Shown one piece after another: positions 10,866 through 20,493 of a stretch of DNA of 64,000 nt. Within the stretch, counting starts at the first letter, position 1. The number at the start of each line of letters is the position of its first letter. This stretch comes from Agarophyton chilense (taxonomy: Eukaryota > Rhodophyta > Florideophyceae > Gracilariales > Gracilariaceae): contig JARGXX010000016.1 of NCBI GenBank assembly GCA_030374765.1, forward strand, positions 372,001 to 436,000. The letters are read 5' to 3'. The position numbers and the translations under genes are program-made. The notes below the pieces were generated by a model, which saw nothing but the letters and a program-made list of their open reading frames with translations, ran no database searches and was not told where the DNA came from.

Positions 10866-13736
10866 CTAATACTCCTTGCCGATGAATACATATCCGTCGG
10901 GGGCGAGACGTGGTGGCGAGCGAGGGGCTTCGGTATCAAAGTCAAGCTTGTAAGCGGCCTGGGCTCGGCCCATTGAACGCCGTGCGGCGGGAACGAGCTT
11001 CGAGAGCCAAGTTTTCCACGCTTCGGGGTGAGCAGTCGGTGACGGGAAGGCATCCAGCGTGGGCTGTGGTTCCAGCGCCACGGGCGGTGGGGTACGGGAC
11101 AGTACCAGCTCGAAGGGCGTTAATCCAGTTGTCCTGTGCACCTGCGTATTGTACGCAAAGGTGAGCGCATCAGTGAACAAGGCCCAATCTTTGGAGTGGT
11201 CTGCAACGTATGAACGGAGTGTCGCAAGTAATGTCCGGTTGAACCGTTCGACCTGCCCATTAGTTTGGGGGTCGTAAGTGGTCGTGAACATGTTCTTAAT
11301 GTCCAAGATGCGACACACATCCTCGAAGAAACGAGAGGCGAACTGTCTCCCGTTATCGGAGAGGAGGTTGAGCGGTGGGTCGTAGACGAAACCCCAGTGT
11401 AGGACGAAGGCTTGAGCCACGCTCATAGCGGAGATCTTCCGTAACGGTACGGTCCGGACCAGCTTGGAGAAGCGATCCGTAATTACGAGTAAGAACCTGT
11501 AATTTTGCTTAGTGGTAAGGAAGGGGCCGAGTACATCGATGGCCACAAACTCCAATGGAGCGCGAGCTGGAAACAGCATCAAATTCGTCGCATGACGGCG
11601 GAGTTTGACACGGTTCCGAGCGCAATCGGTACAAAACCGCACCGTTGCGTAGCAGTCCACTACCATGGCAGGCCAGTAGAAGTTACGGCGTAGTGTGGGG
11701 TAAAGTTTCCGTCGCCCGACGTGGCCACTCAGTTTGGAATAGTGCGACAACCGCAAGACTATCGACTGGAGGTTAAGTGGTACCACGATTTGTGGGTGCG
11801 ATCCGACGGTCCGTACAAGGTATCCGGCGTCATTCACCTGCAAAGGGAGAGTATTTCCTCCATTGTGTTGAGCGCGAACCTTCGCGCAGAACGGGTCAGC
11901 GATTTGCTCCCGTATCATATCCTCTGGAGTAATAGGCACGAAGTTCCCTGGTAAGGGTTTCTCGGAATCTTCCGAGAGAAGATATTCGTCCAAATCGGAA
12001 CCGGAATCTGAAGAGTCCGTGTCTTGTTCCTTGTCCTCGATGGTAGCGTCGTCGCCATTCACTGCAAAGCAGGGTATTTCATCGTCTTTGACGGGTAGTG
12101 CTTTGCCAGTAGTGACCAGGTGGGAGAGAGCATCGACTTGGGTGTTGCACGATCCTTTTCGGTACTGCACGTCAAAGTCAAACTCCGCTAGACGGAGACA
12201 CCAACGCATCAAGTGGCCTGAAGGCTCCGAGATGGAGAGTAGCCATCGAAGCGATGCGTGGTCCTTGAAAACGGTGAATTGATTACCCATGAGATAAGGG
12301 CGCAATGTTTGTAATGCCCACACTACTGCAAGGCATTCTTTCTCCGAGACGGAGTAATTTTTCTCGTGGACGTTTAGCGACCGGGACCAGTACCCTACGG
12401 GGCGTCTTTCCCCATTGGGTGCAGTTTGAAACAGTGCACAACCTACTTGGTAGTCACTGGCGTCCGTATCTACGGTGAAGGGCCTTCCAGGCTTGGGCAA
12501 CGAGAGCATCGGGGCGGAGACGACGGAATCTTTAAGAGAGTTGAAAGAATCCGTTTGAACGGGGGTTAAGGGGTCTAGTTTTGGTGGTTGGCGTTTCCGC
12601 AAAAGCATGTTTAACGGTGCAGCATTGTCCGCAAAGTGCGGGATGAATCGTCGGTAGACGTTTGCGAGTCCCAGAAAGGAACGAAGCCCGGTTTGCGTCC
12701 GCGGTTCTTTAGCCTCTTTGAGTGACTTAACACGAGTCTCTTCGATTGTAACACGTCCTGGACGGATGACATTGCCGAGAAACTTCACGGTGTCCGTGAA
12801 GAAGTCACATTTCTTCAACTTAAGAGTGACACCCGCATCTCGAAGCGTGGTCATGATATCCCTCACATGAGTGAGATTGTCCAGATTATCTGAGAAAACG
12901 ATTATGTCATCCAGGTAGACCAGGCAAATACGCCATTTGAAGCAGGCCAAAAGGATGTGGATGGCTCGATGGAAAGTAGCGGGGGCGTTGGTAAGACCAA
13001 AAGGCATCCGTTTGAAACGGTAGAGACCGGATTGACACGCGAAAGCGGTTTTATCCTGGTCTTGCTTCCTTACCGGAACTTGCCAGTGTCCCCAATTGGC
13101 GTCCAGGGTTGTAAAGAAAGTGGCAGTGCCCAGTGAGTCAATGTACTCGTCCATTCTCGGGATTGGATACACGTCCTTGACGGTGACGGCATTCAACCGA
13201 CGGTAGTCGACGCAAAACCTCCCGAAACCATCCTGGTTTGGAGCGAGTACTACTGGAGAAGCCCACGGCGACTGAGCCGGTTCAATGAATCCTGCTCGAA
13301 GCATTTTATCCCCTTGTGCCTTTTCCTCCGCGCGTGCGGCGGGTCCGGCACGGTATGGGTGCTGAGAGATGGGTCGGGTGTCCGGTAGCAAATCAATCCG
13401 GTGTTCCGTAGTGACAATCTCACCAAGGGAGCCGTCCCACATAGTGGTGAAGTCCCTTAAAAGTTCTCGCAATCGATGGCGGTATGACTCCGGGACGTGG
13501 CTGAGATCCAGGTCCTCGAGTTCTTGGACTGGATCGGGGCGGTCACCACTCGTTGAAACGGGGTGCGTCCCTGATGTTACAGGTTGAACCCCGGGTACCG
13601 GTGATGAAACGGGTTCCGGGCTGTCCCCCTCCTTAGAGTGAACGAGTCCAAGAACGTCAGCTGCGGTCAGCTTTGTCGGCACCATAGCGATGGGGTGCGG
13701 CATGACGGACCCTATCACTTGGTTGTTCACCAGGTA
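10866..13736 (-). pseudogene. pol: reverse transcriptase, RNase H, integrase
   Basis: About 957 codons in one frame between two in-frame TAG codons. Domains in order: RT palm with the first catalytic Asp in TTLDANWGHWQV and the YLDDIIVFS box; RNase H (TVDTDASDYQVGCALFQ, EKECLAVVWAL, DALSH); an acidic linker; integrase zinc region (HYSKLSGH ... CTDCARN); and the catalytic core with D, D and E in LEFVAIDVLGPF, LLSDNGRQF and VERFNRTL. The frame is the same as that of the protease region upstream and the chromodomain region downstream. The enzyme copies the element RNA to DNA and integrates it. Catalytic motifs look intact; only the flanking stops and frame changes break the polyprotein. Confidence 0.92.
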
Positions 13737-14548
13737 CTAAGGTACAGTCCCCAGATTGGCTATCAGCACGTGAAACGGTTGGTTTGGCTTCACATGGACG
13801 ATTCCATTCGCAATTGCGAGGCTGTGCCTGTCATACAGTGACGACAATGGTTGCAAGACCCGGAGTAAGTGTTGACGGGAGGTTACTTTCACCATCATTT
13901 GGGACTCATGCGGGACGCACAACGACGCTGCGACGCGGAGCTTATTAGATTCACGGATATCCGGTCCAGGTCCCTGTGCTGCCGGTAGCGGGACATGCTT
14001 CTTCGTGGCACGCCTAAGCGGACGACGAATGATCGGAGTGGACGATCCATCTTCCATCTCGAGACGCCGTTGGCGAGGGAAGATCGCTTCGACGGAGCGG
14101 TCGCAAAAGTCGCAACCCAAGATGACTAGGGCGGCTAGTTTCCGACATTCGACGAAGTCGAGTTTCACCACGCGAGTGCCAACGCGGACTACCAGTTCTA
14201 TGAAACCCACCGTATTTAACGGTTTGTTGTTCGCGTCAGCGACCTCCGGGACTTGATCGCGGCGGATCCTAGACTGCAAAGCAGGCGGTAACACTTCCTC
14301 CACGACAAAGTTCGGACCGGCATCGGTGTCTAAGACGGTAAGGTGTTGCACCATAAACTGGGTTGAAAGGCCAAGGTCAGCATAGACTTTGTAGTTTCTC
14401 TTGGTTATCACGAGAACTCTATCCGGGAACCGGTTATGGGAAACACGTTTCCACGGACGACGCAGAACACTAAAGTGTTCCGAGTTCACGTCATTGACGG
14501 CCTCTGTCCTTGGAAGGATTTTGACCGGGGAGCGAGGCTTGGACGCCT
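13737..14548 (-). pseudogene. pol 5' part: aspartic protease region
   Basis: Open frame from just after a TAG near 14549 to a TAG at 13737-13739. It carries a retropepsin-like active site (VLDTDAGPNFVVEEV, where most families have DTGA) and a downstream VILGCDF motif typical of the second protease strand. The frame equals that of the RT part, so one C-to-T reversion of the TAG (CAG) would join them. The link from gag/zinc-knuckle ORF to this frame requires a further frame change. Confidence 0.75.
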
Positions 14549-14605
14549 AGGGCGCCGTCGACCTCGTCTTTTAGGGCGCCCCTCCTTGAGAGGAGACTCC
14601 CACAT

Positions 14606-15327
14606 TTAGTTTTTCTGGGCCTGCTCCGCCGGAGGCGGCTGCTCAGGACGTTGAGCAGGCAACGCTGGGGCATCAGGTCCAGAAGGTTCCGCTGAAGCGG
14701 TGGGGTGACCGACCACGTCGGTGACACGGGATTCCGGTGCAGGTACCACCCGAGCTCGGGGAAGCGACACGTGACGTGGAACATCCGTTCGAGCACGGAT
14801 ATACGATGCACTCGGAACAGCTGCTTTGTCCTCCGGGGATAGGGCCTCGTAATTGACTACGACTTGTGCCCATTCTCGGAGAGACAACACACATTGTGGA
14901 GAAGTATGGCCTGGTTTGTAGCAGAGATGACAAATCAGACCAGAAGCCGGTGTTAGATGGCGGAGCTCGGCGAACTTCACCGCAGGGCGGGTATCTCTCC
15001 AACCAGGACGCGTAAAGCGGACATTACCACTCTCGTGTGGGATGCGTGGCGCATGGACGCGACCATTACTCGCATAGAGTAGGGTGTCATCCCCAAATAC
15101 GTATTGTGACTCGTCCAAGGTTGAGGGTAACTCCGTTGTCGGGATGAAATTAACGTCGCTATCGGCTAGCTGCACGTTATCATAATCCCTTCGAGAGGCC
15201 TGTTCGTCGATCATCGAAGCTGACGGGGTACCCGGTTGTAACATCAACGCTTTTGCGGACCTAAGCCTGGATCCAGGAGTGCGTGTGCGCAGGGCTTCAC
15301 CTTCTGCGCGAGCGAACTGCACTAGTT
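14606..15327 (-). pseudogene. gag 3' part with CCHC zinc knuckle
   Basis: About 240 codons in the -1 frame relative to the upstream gag ORF. It includes the nucleocapsid knuckle CHLCYKPGHTSPQC (CX2CX4HX4C), an acidic middle region, and a Pro/Ala-rich end with stop TAA at 14606. The frame opens over the last codons of the upstream ORF, so either a -1 shift or a small indel separates them. The product would bind the element RNA during particle assembly. Confidence 0.75.
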
Positions 15328-16656
15328 CCTTTTAGGTCTATCCTCTCGACGTCGAGCAACAAGAGTCCGGATCGCCGGATCCAAACCATCGACAAACATG
15401 GTACAACGCTCTTCAGCGGGGTAAAAATTGCCACAGCGGTGGAAGGCCTTGTTAAGGCGCGACGAATAATCGGTTTCCGACTCGCCTGGACGTCGGCGAG
15501 TGTCCCGCAGGGCGCGTATCGCCTGCTGAATGGCGGAGTTAGTAGCATACGACCTCAAGAGGTACTGAACTGCTTCGGGCCAGCAGGTTACCCCTCCTTC
15601 GGACGCGCGTGATGTACCTCCGACAGAGTGATACTGGTCTTCTGCAAGCCCACGTAAGAAGTACGGTAAGACAATGTAGGCCTGTCCCTCGTTCATTCCA
15701 AGGATGTCAGCTTCCGCGACAAAGCGTGCCAAGAAATCCAACACTAATATTGGGTCTTCTCCAGTAAACAACTGGTTGCGAAGTGAGAGCTGCATTCGCT
15801 TAATGCAGTCCTTCACTCTTCCCGTACCACGGGGTGTACTATCCAAAGAGGAATCCTCCAAACGGTAGTACCGGTATGATAAGAGCTTCTTAAAGAGCGA
15901 ATTGGTCGGTTTCAGCTCCTTCAAACCTGTTTGCTTTCTTCCCTTCGTGCGGGCGCGGATCACACCATGGGTGGCTGTTGACCGCTTAGAGCGTGAGGAA
16001 CGCTCACGGCGAGCTACTTCCACCGATGAATCGGAAGAGTCGGACTCCGAGGATGAGGAGTCCGACGGTTCGGGATCCGTGTTCCTTCGCTTCTTTCGAG
16101 CCTGGCGGTTCTCTTCCTTTCTTCCCTTGTGGGATACTGCAACCGGCTCGGCCGGATCATCCCCCGACATTAGGGTTTGTTCCAACGTCTCGAGACGGCT
16201 TCGGACCTGCGAGAACTTGTCCACGACGTCCTTGACAAAGGCCGAGGGTCCACCAAGGGACTCTAGCATCGAGTTCACATCCGCACGGAGGACACGGAGG
16301 TCCTCAGAAAATTCCTGCGTAGCAGTGTCATCCCCCTTCTTGCGAAGGGAATCGAACTCCTCTGCAAGGATAACTTGAGCTTCCCGCATAGAGCGGAGTT
16401 GCTCTTCCACAGCTGCAAGGCTGGGATGGAGAGCGACATCCCTAGCAGGGGAGAACATCAGGGCGGCGGCAGACGCCGGCCCTGCTCCACTTGCTGGGGG
16501 TGTCGAATCAGAGACAGGTGGTCTCGAGGTCCTTCCACCTGGCACGCCAGTCGATCCACCGGTATGAGACCATGAACGGACCGCGATACGGGATGGTTGC
16601 GAGAGTTCCAGTGCACCGGTTTGACTCCGCGTCCTCGGACGGTCTTTGGACGACAT
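15322..16656 (-). CDS. gag 5' ORF (matrix/capsid-like)
   Basis: 444 codons from ATG 16656 to TAG 15322. The N-terminus is Ser/Thr/Pro-rich. Residues about 80-170 form heptad coiled coils (DKFSQVRSRLETLEQTL). A basic and acidic low-complexity stretch rich in Ser/Asp follows. Residues about 290-435 resemble a retrotransposon capsid: FLARFVAEADILGMNEGQAY, an aromatic WPEAVQYLL, then GESETDYSSRLNKAFHRCG. The usual gag path would continue into the zinc-knuckle ORF; here a stop intervenes after a -1 offset. The start is the first ATG after the PBS and leader. Confidence 0.8.
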   Translation of the reverse strand: MSSKDRPRTRSQTGALELSQPSRIAVRSWSHTGGSTGVPGGRTSRPPVSDSTPPASGAGPASAAALMFSPARDVALHPSLAAVEEQLRSMREAQVILAEEFDSLRKKGDDTATQEFSEDLRVLRADVNSMLESLGGPSAFVKDVVDKFSQVRSRLETLEQTLMSGDDPAEPVAVSHKGRKEENRQARKKRRNTDPEPSDSSSSESDSSDSSVEVARRERSSRSKRSTATHGVIRARTKGRKQTGLKELKPTNSLFKKLLSYRYYRLEDSSLDSTPRGTGRVKDCIKRMQLSLRNQLFTGEDPILVLDFLARFVAEADILGMNEGQAYIVLPYFLRGLAEDQYHSVGGTSRASEGGVTCWPEAVQYLLRSYATNSAIQQAIRALRDTRRRPGESETDYSSRLNKAFHRCGNFYPAEERCTMFVDGLDPAIRTLVARRREDRPKRN

Positions 16657-16802
16657 GAGATCAGAGTCCGTTACACGTGAGTATCCAAACCCGATCGGCT
16701 AGTGGGGCCAAGAAACTTCCTCAAAGAGGGCAACTGAGATCAACCTCAATTTGTGAGTCCTCTTTCCGATTAATCGTGACTGAGTGTGCCCGACTCAAAT
16801 TT

Positions 16803-16818
16803 CTAAGTCGGGAGACCA
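16803..16818 (-). other. Candidate primer binding site with inverted repeat
   Basis: Three bases inside the 5' LTR the element strand reads TGGTCTCCCGACTTAG. A TGG start is what a tRNA CCA end would pair with. The same sequence forms one arm of a short perfect inverted repeat (cccgact...agtcggg, about 16788-16812). I could not identify the matching tRNA. Confidence 0.55.
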
Positions 16819-16821
16819 GTT

Positions 16822-17707
16822 TGTAGGACAACGCTTGGAGCGGAGACACCACGAAGATGTTCGGGATCTTCCTCTCTTGAGAGACACGCCTCAGGCGGAG
16901 GAGACGAGTCCCAGCGGAGCACAGAAACAGAGCCACTCTGGAAAGGCACGACGAAGTCGGGTGTAAGACCGAGGCCAATCCGGCGGGATATACTTAGAGT
17001 GTTTAGGTGAGCACGGCACAGTCCGGGGTGTGACCAATCCTATGCGGAGCGGTACCACGGCGATTGTCGGAAAAGGAGCGAGGAAACACTTGTATGAGGT
17101 GGACGAGCGAGGTGAGTGAGGTGGCCACTCACGAGAGTCAAAAAGGAGAACAAGAGGAAAACGGGGGCGAAACCCTATACAGGGGCGAGACTACGACAAG
17201 TGTCGGCGATTAAATATGAACCCATGGTGGTGGTAGCACTCTGGTCGACAGAGGGGTGGATGAACTAACGGGCAACGGGCGCTCACGCAGTATGCGGTGA
17301 AGACGCGCCGAAGGCGAAAAGTTCAGAGCCAAAACTCCTTCCTTGGTCTCCCAAGAATGTCTTTACTGAAGAGCAGTGCTCAACCTTCTAAGTAATGTGG
17401 CGCGCGGCCCCTGACAGTGGACGCGCGCCCGAAAAATAGACACTAATTAGCGATAGCGTAGCCAAATAAATACCAAAAATTACTAAATAATACTAACCAT
17501 TATGTAGAATCCGGGCCACGTATGGCACGCCTCGTACTCGAGCGTTGGCATCCGTGCAGTCCACTTGTTCTACCCGTGTGCACTTCCGGTCCTAACCGGC
17601 CGTCAGCACGCAATAGCGGTATAGCTTGTCATAGCCCAAGCTATTCCTCAATCGAGCGAAACTTCTAAGTCCTGCGAAGAAACCCCCTTGAAGGGCATTG
17701 CCCTTCA
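16822..17707 (-). repeat. 5' LTR of the gypsy element
   Basis: 886 bp, same length and ends as the 3' LTR. It should carry the promoter for gag-pol. About 32 single-base differences from 6597-7482 were counted by eye, roughly 24 transitions and 8 transversions. Confidence 0.95.
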
Positions 17708-17712
17708 ATGTC
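17708..17712. repeat. Target site duplication, right copy (ATGTC)
   Basis: Pairs with ACGTC at 6592-6596; one C/T difference. Confidence 0.8.
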
Positions 17713-18166
17713 CGTTTTGAGGAGTGCGAAATCAGCCTCTTCTAGAATGCTGAGTTCGAGACGAAGTTATACAAATTCGTTTTTGGTGACCATTTGGTTC
17801 TGATGATGTCTGTCGGCCTGTTTTGAAACGCGTACCACTTCATCTGTGAAAGCATCGCTCTGTATCTGTGAGAAACCGGCTTGTCTCAACAACGCCACCT
17901 GAAAACAAGAATTCTATATGTATCGGAACTCAATGACGACTGTGTAACACAACGCGCTCCGTCTCTGCACAGAACTGTGACCTCAACGAATCCTCCGTCA
18001 TCACATTCTCATCGGTATGCAATCGTCCTCCTGGTTCCCTTGGTGAAAACGCTGTGTTGCTGCGCGTCGGACACAGCCGTCTGTTCACGGGAGTGGGGTG
18101 CGAAGCGTGTAATTGGCACGCATGAAAAGCGGTTCTGAATGTGCGCCGCTGCAGCGCGCCACTCAT
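17708..18166 (-). pseudogene. 5' part of CCDC90/MCUR1-like gene
   Basis: It starts at ATG 18166 with a basic, Arg-rich N-terminus like a mitochondrial presequence (MSGALQRRTFRTAF). A short GT-AG intron of about 50-55 bp probably follows; its acceptor, cttgttttcag, ends at 17899, and the donor is GTTGTG or GTGTTA near 17950. Exon 2 encodes VALLRQAGFSQIQSDAFT, then KNEFV, a TAA at 17767-17769 and LRLELSILEEADFALLKTD. It runs straight into the coil encoded at 6591 and below. Known family members show the same order: a residue pattern ending in AGF, then a TK.EF element, then a long coil and a C-terminal membrane span. TAA is one C-to-T change from CAA. A palindromic TATA box lies 72 bp upstream. 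Non-functional unless another copy exists. Confidence 0.62.
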
Positions 18167-18237
18167 CTCACCCCCGCCGCGCGCTCGCTCGCACTCACTC
18201 GCGAGATAGGTAGTTCAATCCATGTCTGGGAAACTTT

Positions 18238-18245
18238 CTATATAG
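18238..18245 (-). promoter_or_regulatory. TATA box of the interrupted CCDC90-like gene
   Basis: CTATATAG, 72 bp upstream of ATG 18166 on the minus strand. It is a palindrome, so the direction rests on the gene. Confidence 0.4.
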
Positions 18246-18952
18246 TCGTGACCAGTCGCCTTCTTTTTCACATGTACCTCTTCATTTAACCTCTAGAAAT
18301 CATCGGCAGTGGGCTGCACCACGACAAGGCGCTTTGCATGTACCAAGTTTGCCTTAAATAAAACCATTTACATCGTCCTTTCCACCCAACCATCATATCA
18401 TCAGCCAGATCAGGTACAAGAACCAGTGCGCAACGTGCATTCCATCAGACTCAAGCAAAGTTCCTCCGAGAAAAACCCTGAAAAAGCCCTGTCCATTGGC
18501 TTCTTTGGAGCTGTTACTTTGTGGGGATATTCATGGGAAACGGCGGTTGGATTTTCTTCCGACGACAGACTACTGCATTTGTACAGCTCGACGGAGGCCT
18601 TTTGATGACGTATCAGCCAGGCCCGCAAGGGCGAAAGGTAAGCTGACCGACCTGTTGGGCGAGTTTAACGACCTTAATGGTCGGGAGGTCGTTGCGAGAA
18701 AGGACGTGACCGTGAGACGCGGCAGAGCCTTCGTGACGGTGCCCTGCGGCACACCCAAAGTGCTTTTCGGCAGAAAAATTGTTTCCAGCGGAAGAAACAC
18801 GGTGCACCGCGGCAGACCCACGGGAACCAAAGGCATCTGCATGATTCGGTCACACTGACCGTTGGTGGGATGACGGCAACCTGATGCTGTATTGACGGAA
18901 GGATTTCCAGGGGCTCCTGCGCAATTTCCACGTCAAGTAAACCGCTTTGTAG
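18246..18952. other. Intergenic, no supported gene
   Basis: Open frames of about 90-120 codons exist on both strands near 18496-18858, but neither has motifs, and they overlap in several frames. Nothing else seen. Confidence 0.35.
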
Positions 18953-18954
18953 TA

Positions 18955-18990
18955 CAGTGCGCGAAATCTGGATAAAACTACCACCCTATT
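18955..18990 (+). repeat. Left terminal inverted repeat of the Tc1 element
   Basis: Begins CAGTGCGCGAAATC. Pairs with the right end at 20456-20491 read on the minus strand. Confidence 0.85.
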
Positions 18991-19180
18991 CCTCCTTACT
19001 GCCATCCACAGTCGGCAACTGGGACTTTTACCGTAGTCAGTACTTAGAAAAACATTAAAAACCTAGTTTCAGAGCTTTGCAGAACCAGACCTAGCCCACA
19101 GTTTTCTGAAGTTTACAAAGTCCTGAACAAGATAGCGAAATCTAAATAAAGGCCAAAACAAAGAACCACATTTATTTCAT

Positions 19181-20179
19181 TCAATACTTAGTCATTTCAC
19201 CCTTTTTCTCTACCACTTGAATACAGCGCTCCTGTATAGAGCTGTAAAGTGATTTAATAAACTCTTCGCTCAAATTATTCCAACATTCAGTCACACATTC
19301 CAAAAGCGTTCCAACATCTTGAAATTGGCGCTGATTGGCATAAACGCGGCGTGCTAAAACCCCGCAAATGTTTTCCATAATGTTCAATTCAGGTGATTTG
19401 GCTGGCCACTGTAAAACATTAACATTATGATCAGCCAACCACTTTGTAGTATACACTGAACGATGTATAGAAGCCCCGTCTTGCTGAAAATTAAAACTTT
19501 CTCCGATTGTTTCCGCCGCAAATGGAAGCAATTCTTTCTGCAACACCTTGCAGTACTTCATGGAATCCATTTTACCGACGCAAACAACCAGACTACTTAA
19601 ACCATAGTAGGAACAAGCACCCCAAAGCATCACATAATCCCCTCCATTTTGTCGTTTAGAAAAATTAATCTCTTTCTTCCCTTTATCATGCCAATAATAA
19701 GCAAATCCATCTGGTCCATCTAGGTTAAATTTCTTCTCATCGGAAAAAATGGGTTTATTCCATTTCGTCATAGAGAAAGTCATCTTCTCTCGAGCCCAAA
19801 TAAACCTTTTGTCTTTATGTATTTTCCTCATCATTGGTACTTTCTTCATCTTCTTATAGATTTAATTTGGATTATTATGTAACATTTGTTGTATGCGCCT
19901 TACAGAAACCGAGAGAGAAAGATCTTTACGGAGTTCTCTCGCAGAGCTAGATGAGTTTGATGCCGAGCGAAGAAGAGCTCGTTTAGCCGTCAAACTCATT
20001 TTGTTGTTGTTAGAGTCTTTATAGCGTTTGTTGTAGTTTTCGGGATCTTTTAGAAAGTTTTGGACCACAGTGCGAGAGCATCCAATGGTTTGAGCAATTT
20101 TTCTTTGAGAACAGCAATGAAATGAAGCTGCAAGTATCATACCTTTTTTTTTATCCGTTAAAGGTTTTCCACGGCCCAT
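19181..20179 (-). pseudogene. Tc1 transposase with one in-frame stop
   Basis: Frame from ATG 20179 to stop 19181, 333 codons including one internal TAA at 19862-19864. The N-terminus carries two helix-turn-helix units (KGMILAASFHCCSQRKIAQT, then CSRTVVQNFL) that would bind the terminal repeats. The catalytic triad is D in FSDEKKFNLDGPDGF, D in QQDGASIHRS and E in SPELNIMENICG; 34 residues separate the second D and the E, the DD34E signature of Tc1. About 330 residues is normal for the family. Everything except the one stop looks intact. The stop could come from AAA or CAA. Confidence 0.9.
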
Positions 20180-20455
20180 TTTTATGTTATTGGACTTTGA
20201 AGTTGTAGAAAGTGTAGAGGAGAATGTTATTAGAGCTTTTGTTTTATTCAAAATGCACGCGCGTTTGTTCAAAGGAAAAAATACTGTAATGGACTTTAAT
20301 TAGATTTCGGGGGTGCTTTTTGTACATAGTGTGATTGACAGTGTAGATAAGTAGAAAAGTTCTATTAATGGCGTCTAAAGTGTTTCATTTGTTCTTTTTA
20401 AGCGTTACTAGAGAGAAGGTTGAGAGGAACATGAGCAAAATGGAGCGCATCAACA

Positions 20456-20491
20456 AATAGGGGGGTGCCTTTAATTGGATTTCGCGAACTG
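20456..20491 (-). repeat. Right terminal inverted repeat of the Tc1 element
   Basis: On the minus strand begins CAGTTCGCGAAATC. A related sequence (gatttcgggggtgc) recurs inside the element near 20305, perhaps a subterminal copy. Confidence 0.85.
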
Positions 20492-20493
20492 TA

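Larger units (their letters stand above)
6597..17707 (-). mobile_element. Ty3/gypsy chromovirus-like LTR retrotransposon, 11,111 bp
   Basis: A full-length LTR element in minus orientation: 5' LTR at 16822-17707, 3' LTR at 6597-7482, each 886 bp with ends TGAAGG...CCTACA in element orientation. Order on the minus strand: PBS, gag with coiled coil and capsid-like region, zinc knuckle CX2CX4HX4C, protease, reverse transcriptase, RNase H, integrase, long linker, chromodomain, PPT. PR-RT-RH-IN order identifies Ty3/gypsy; the chromodomain places it near the chromoviruses. By eye the two LTRs differ at about 32 positions (about 3.6 percent), mostly transitions, so the insertion is not recent. Coding is broken by stops and frame changes. 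A large extra ORF lies on the opposite strand between the pol end and the 3' LTR. It sits inside a host gene. Confidence 0.95.
18955..20491 (-). mobile_element. Tc1-type DD34E DNA transposon, 1,537 bp
   Basis: Flanked by TA at 18953-18954 and 20492-20493, the target duplication of Tc1/mariner elements. Inverted ends of about 36 bp match imperfectly: both start CAGT, share CGCGAAATC after one mismatch, and end near CCTATT. The interior holds one transposase gene on the minus strand. Length and structure are those of a complete Tc1 element. Confidence 0.92.

Noticed and set aside
14540-14620. Possible -1 frameshift signal AAAAAC plus downstream stem-loop at the end of the zinc-knuckle ORF
   Set aside because: The -1 frame reaches TAA within about 14 codons and another TAG before the protease frame, so a single -1 shift would not join the ORFs in this copy.
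18496-18858. 120-codon + strand frame between the two transposons
   Set aside because: No recognisable motif, overlapped by minus-strand frames of similar length, no clear promoter.
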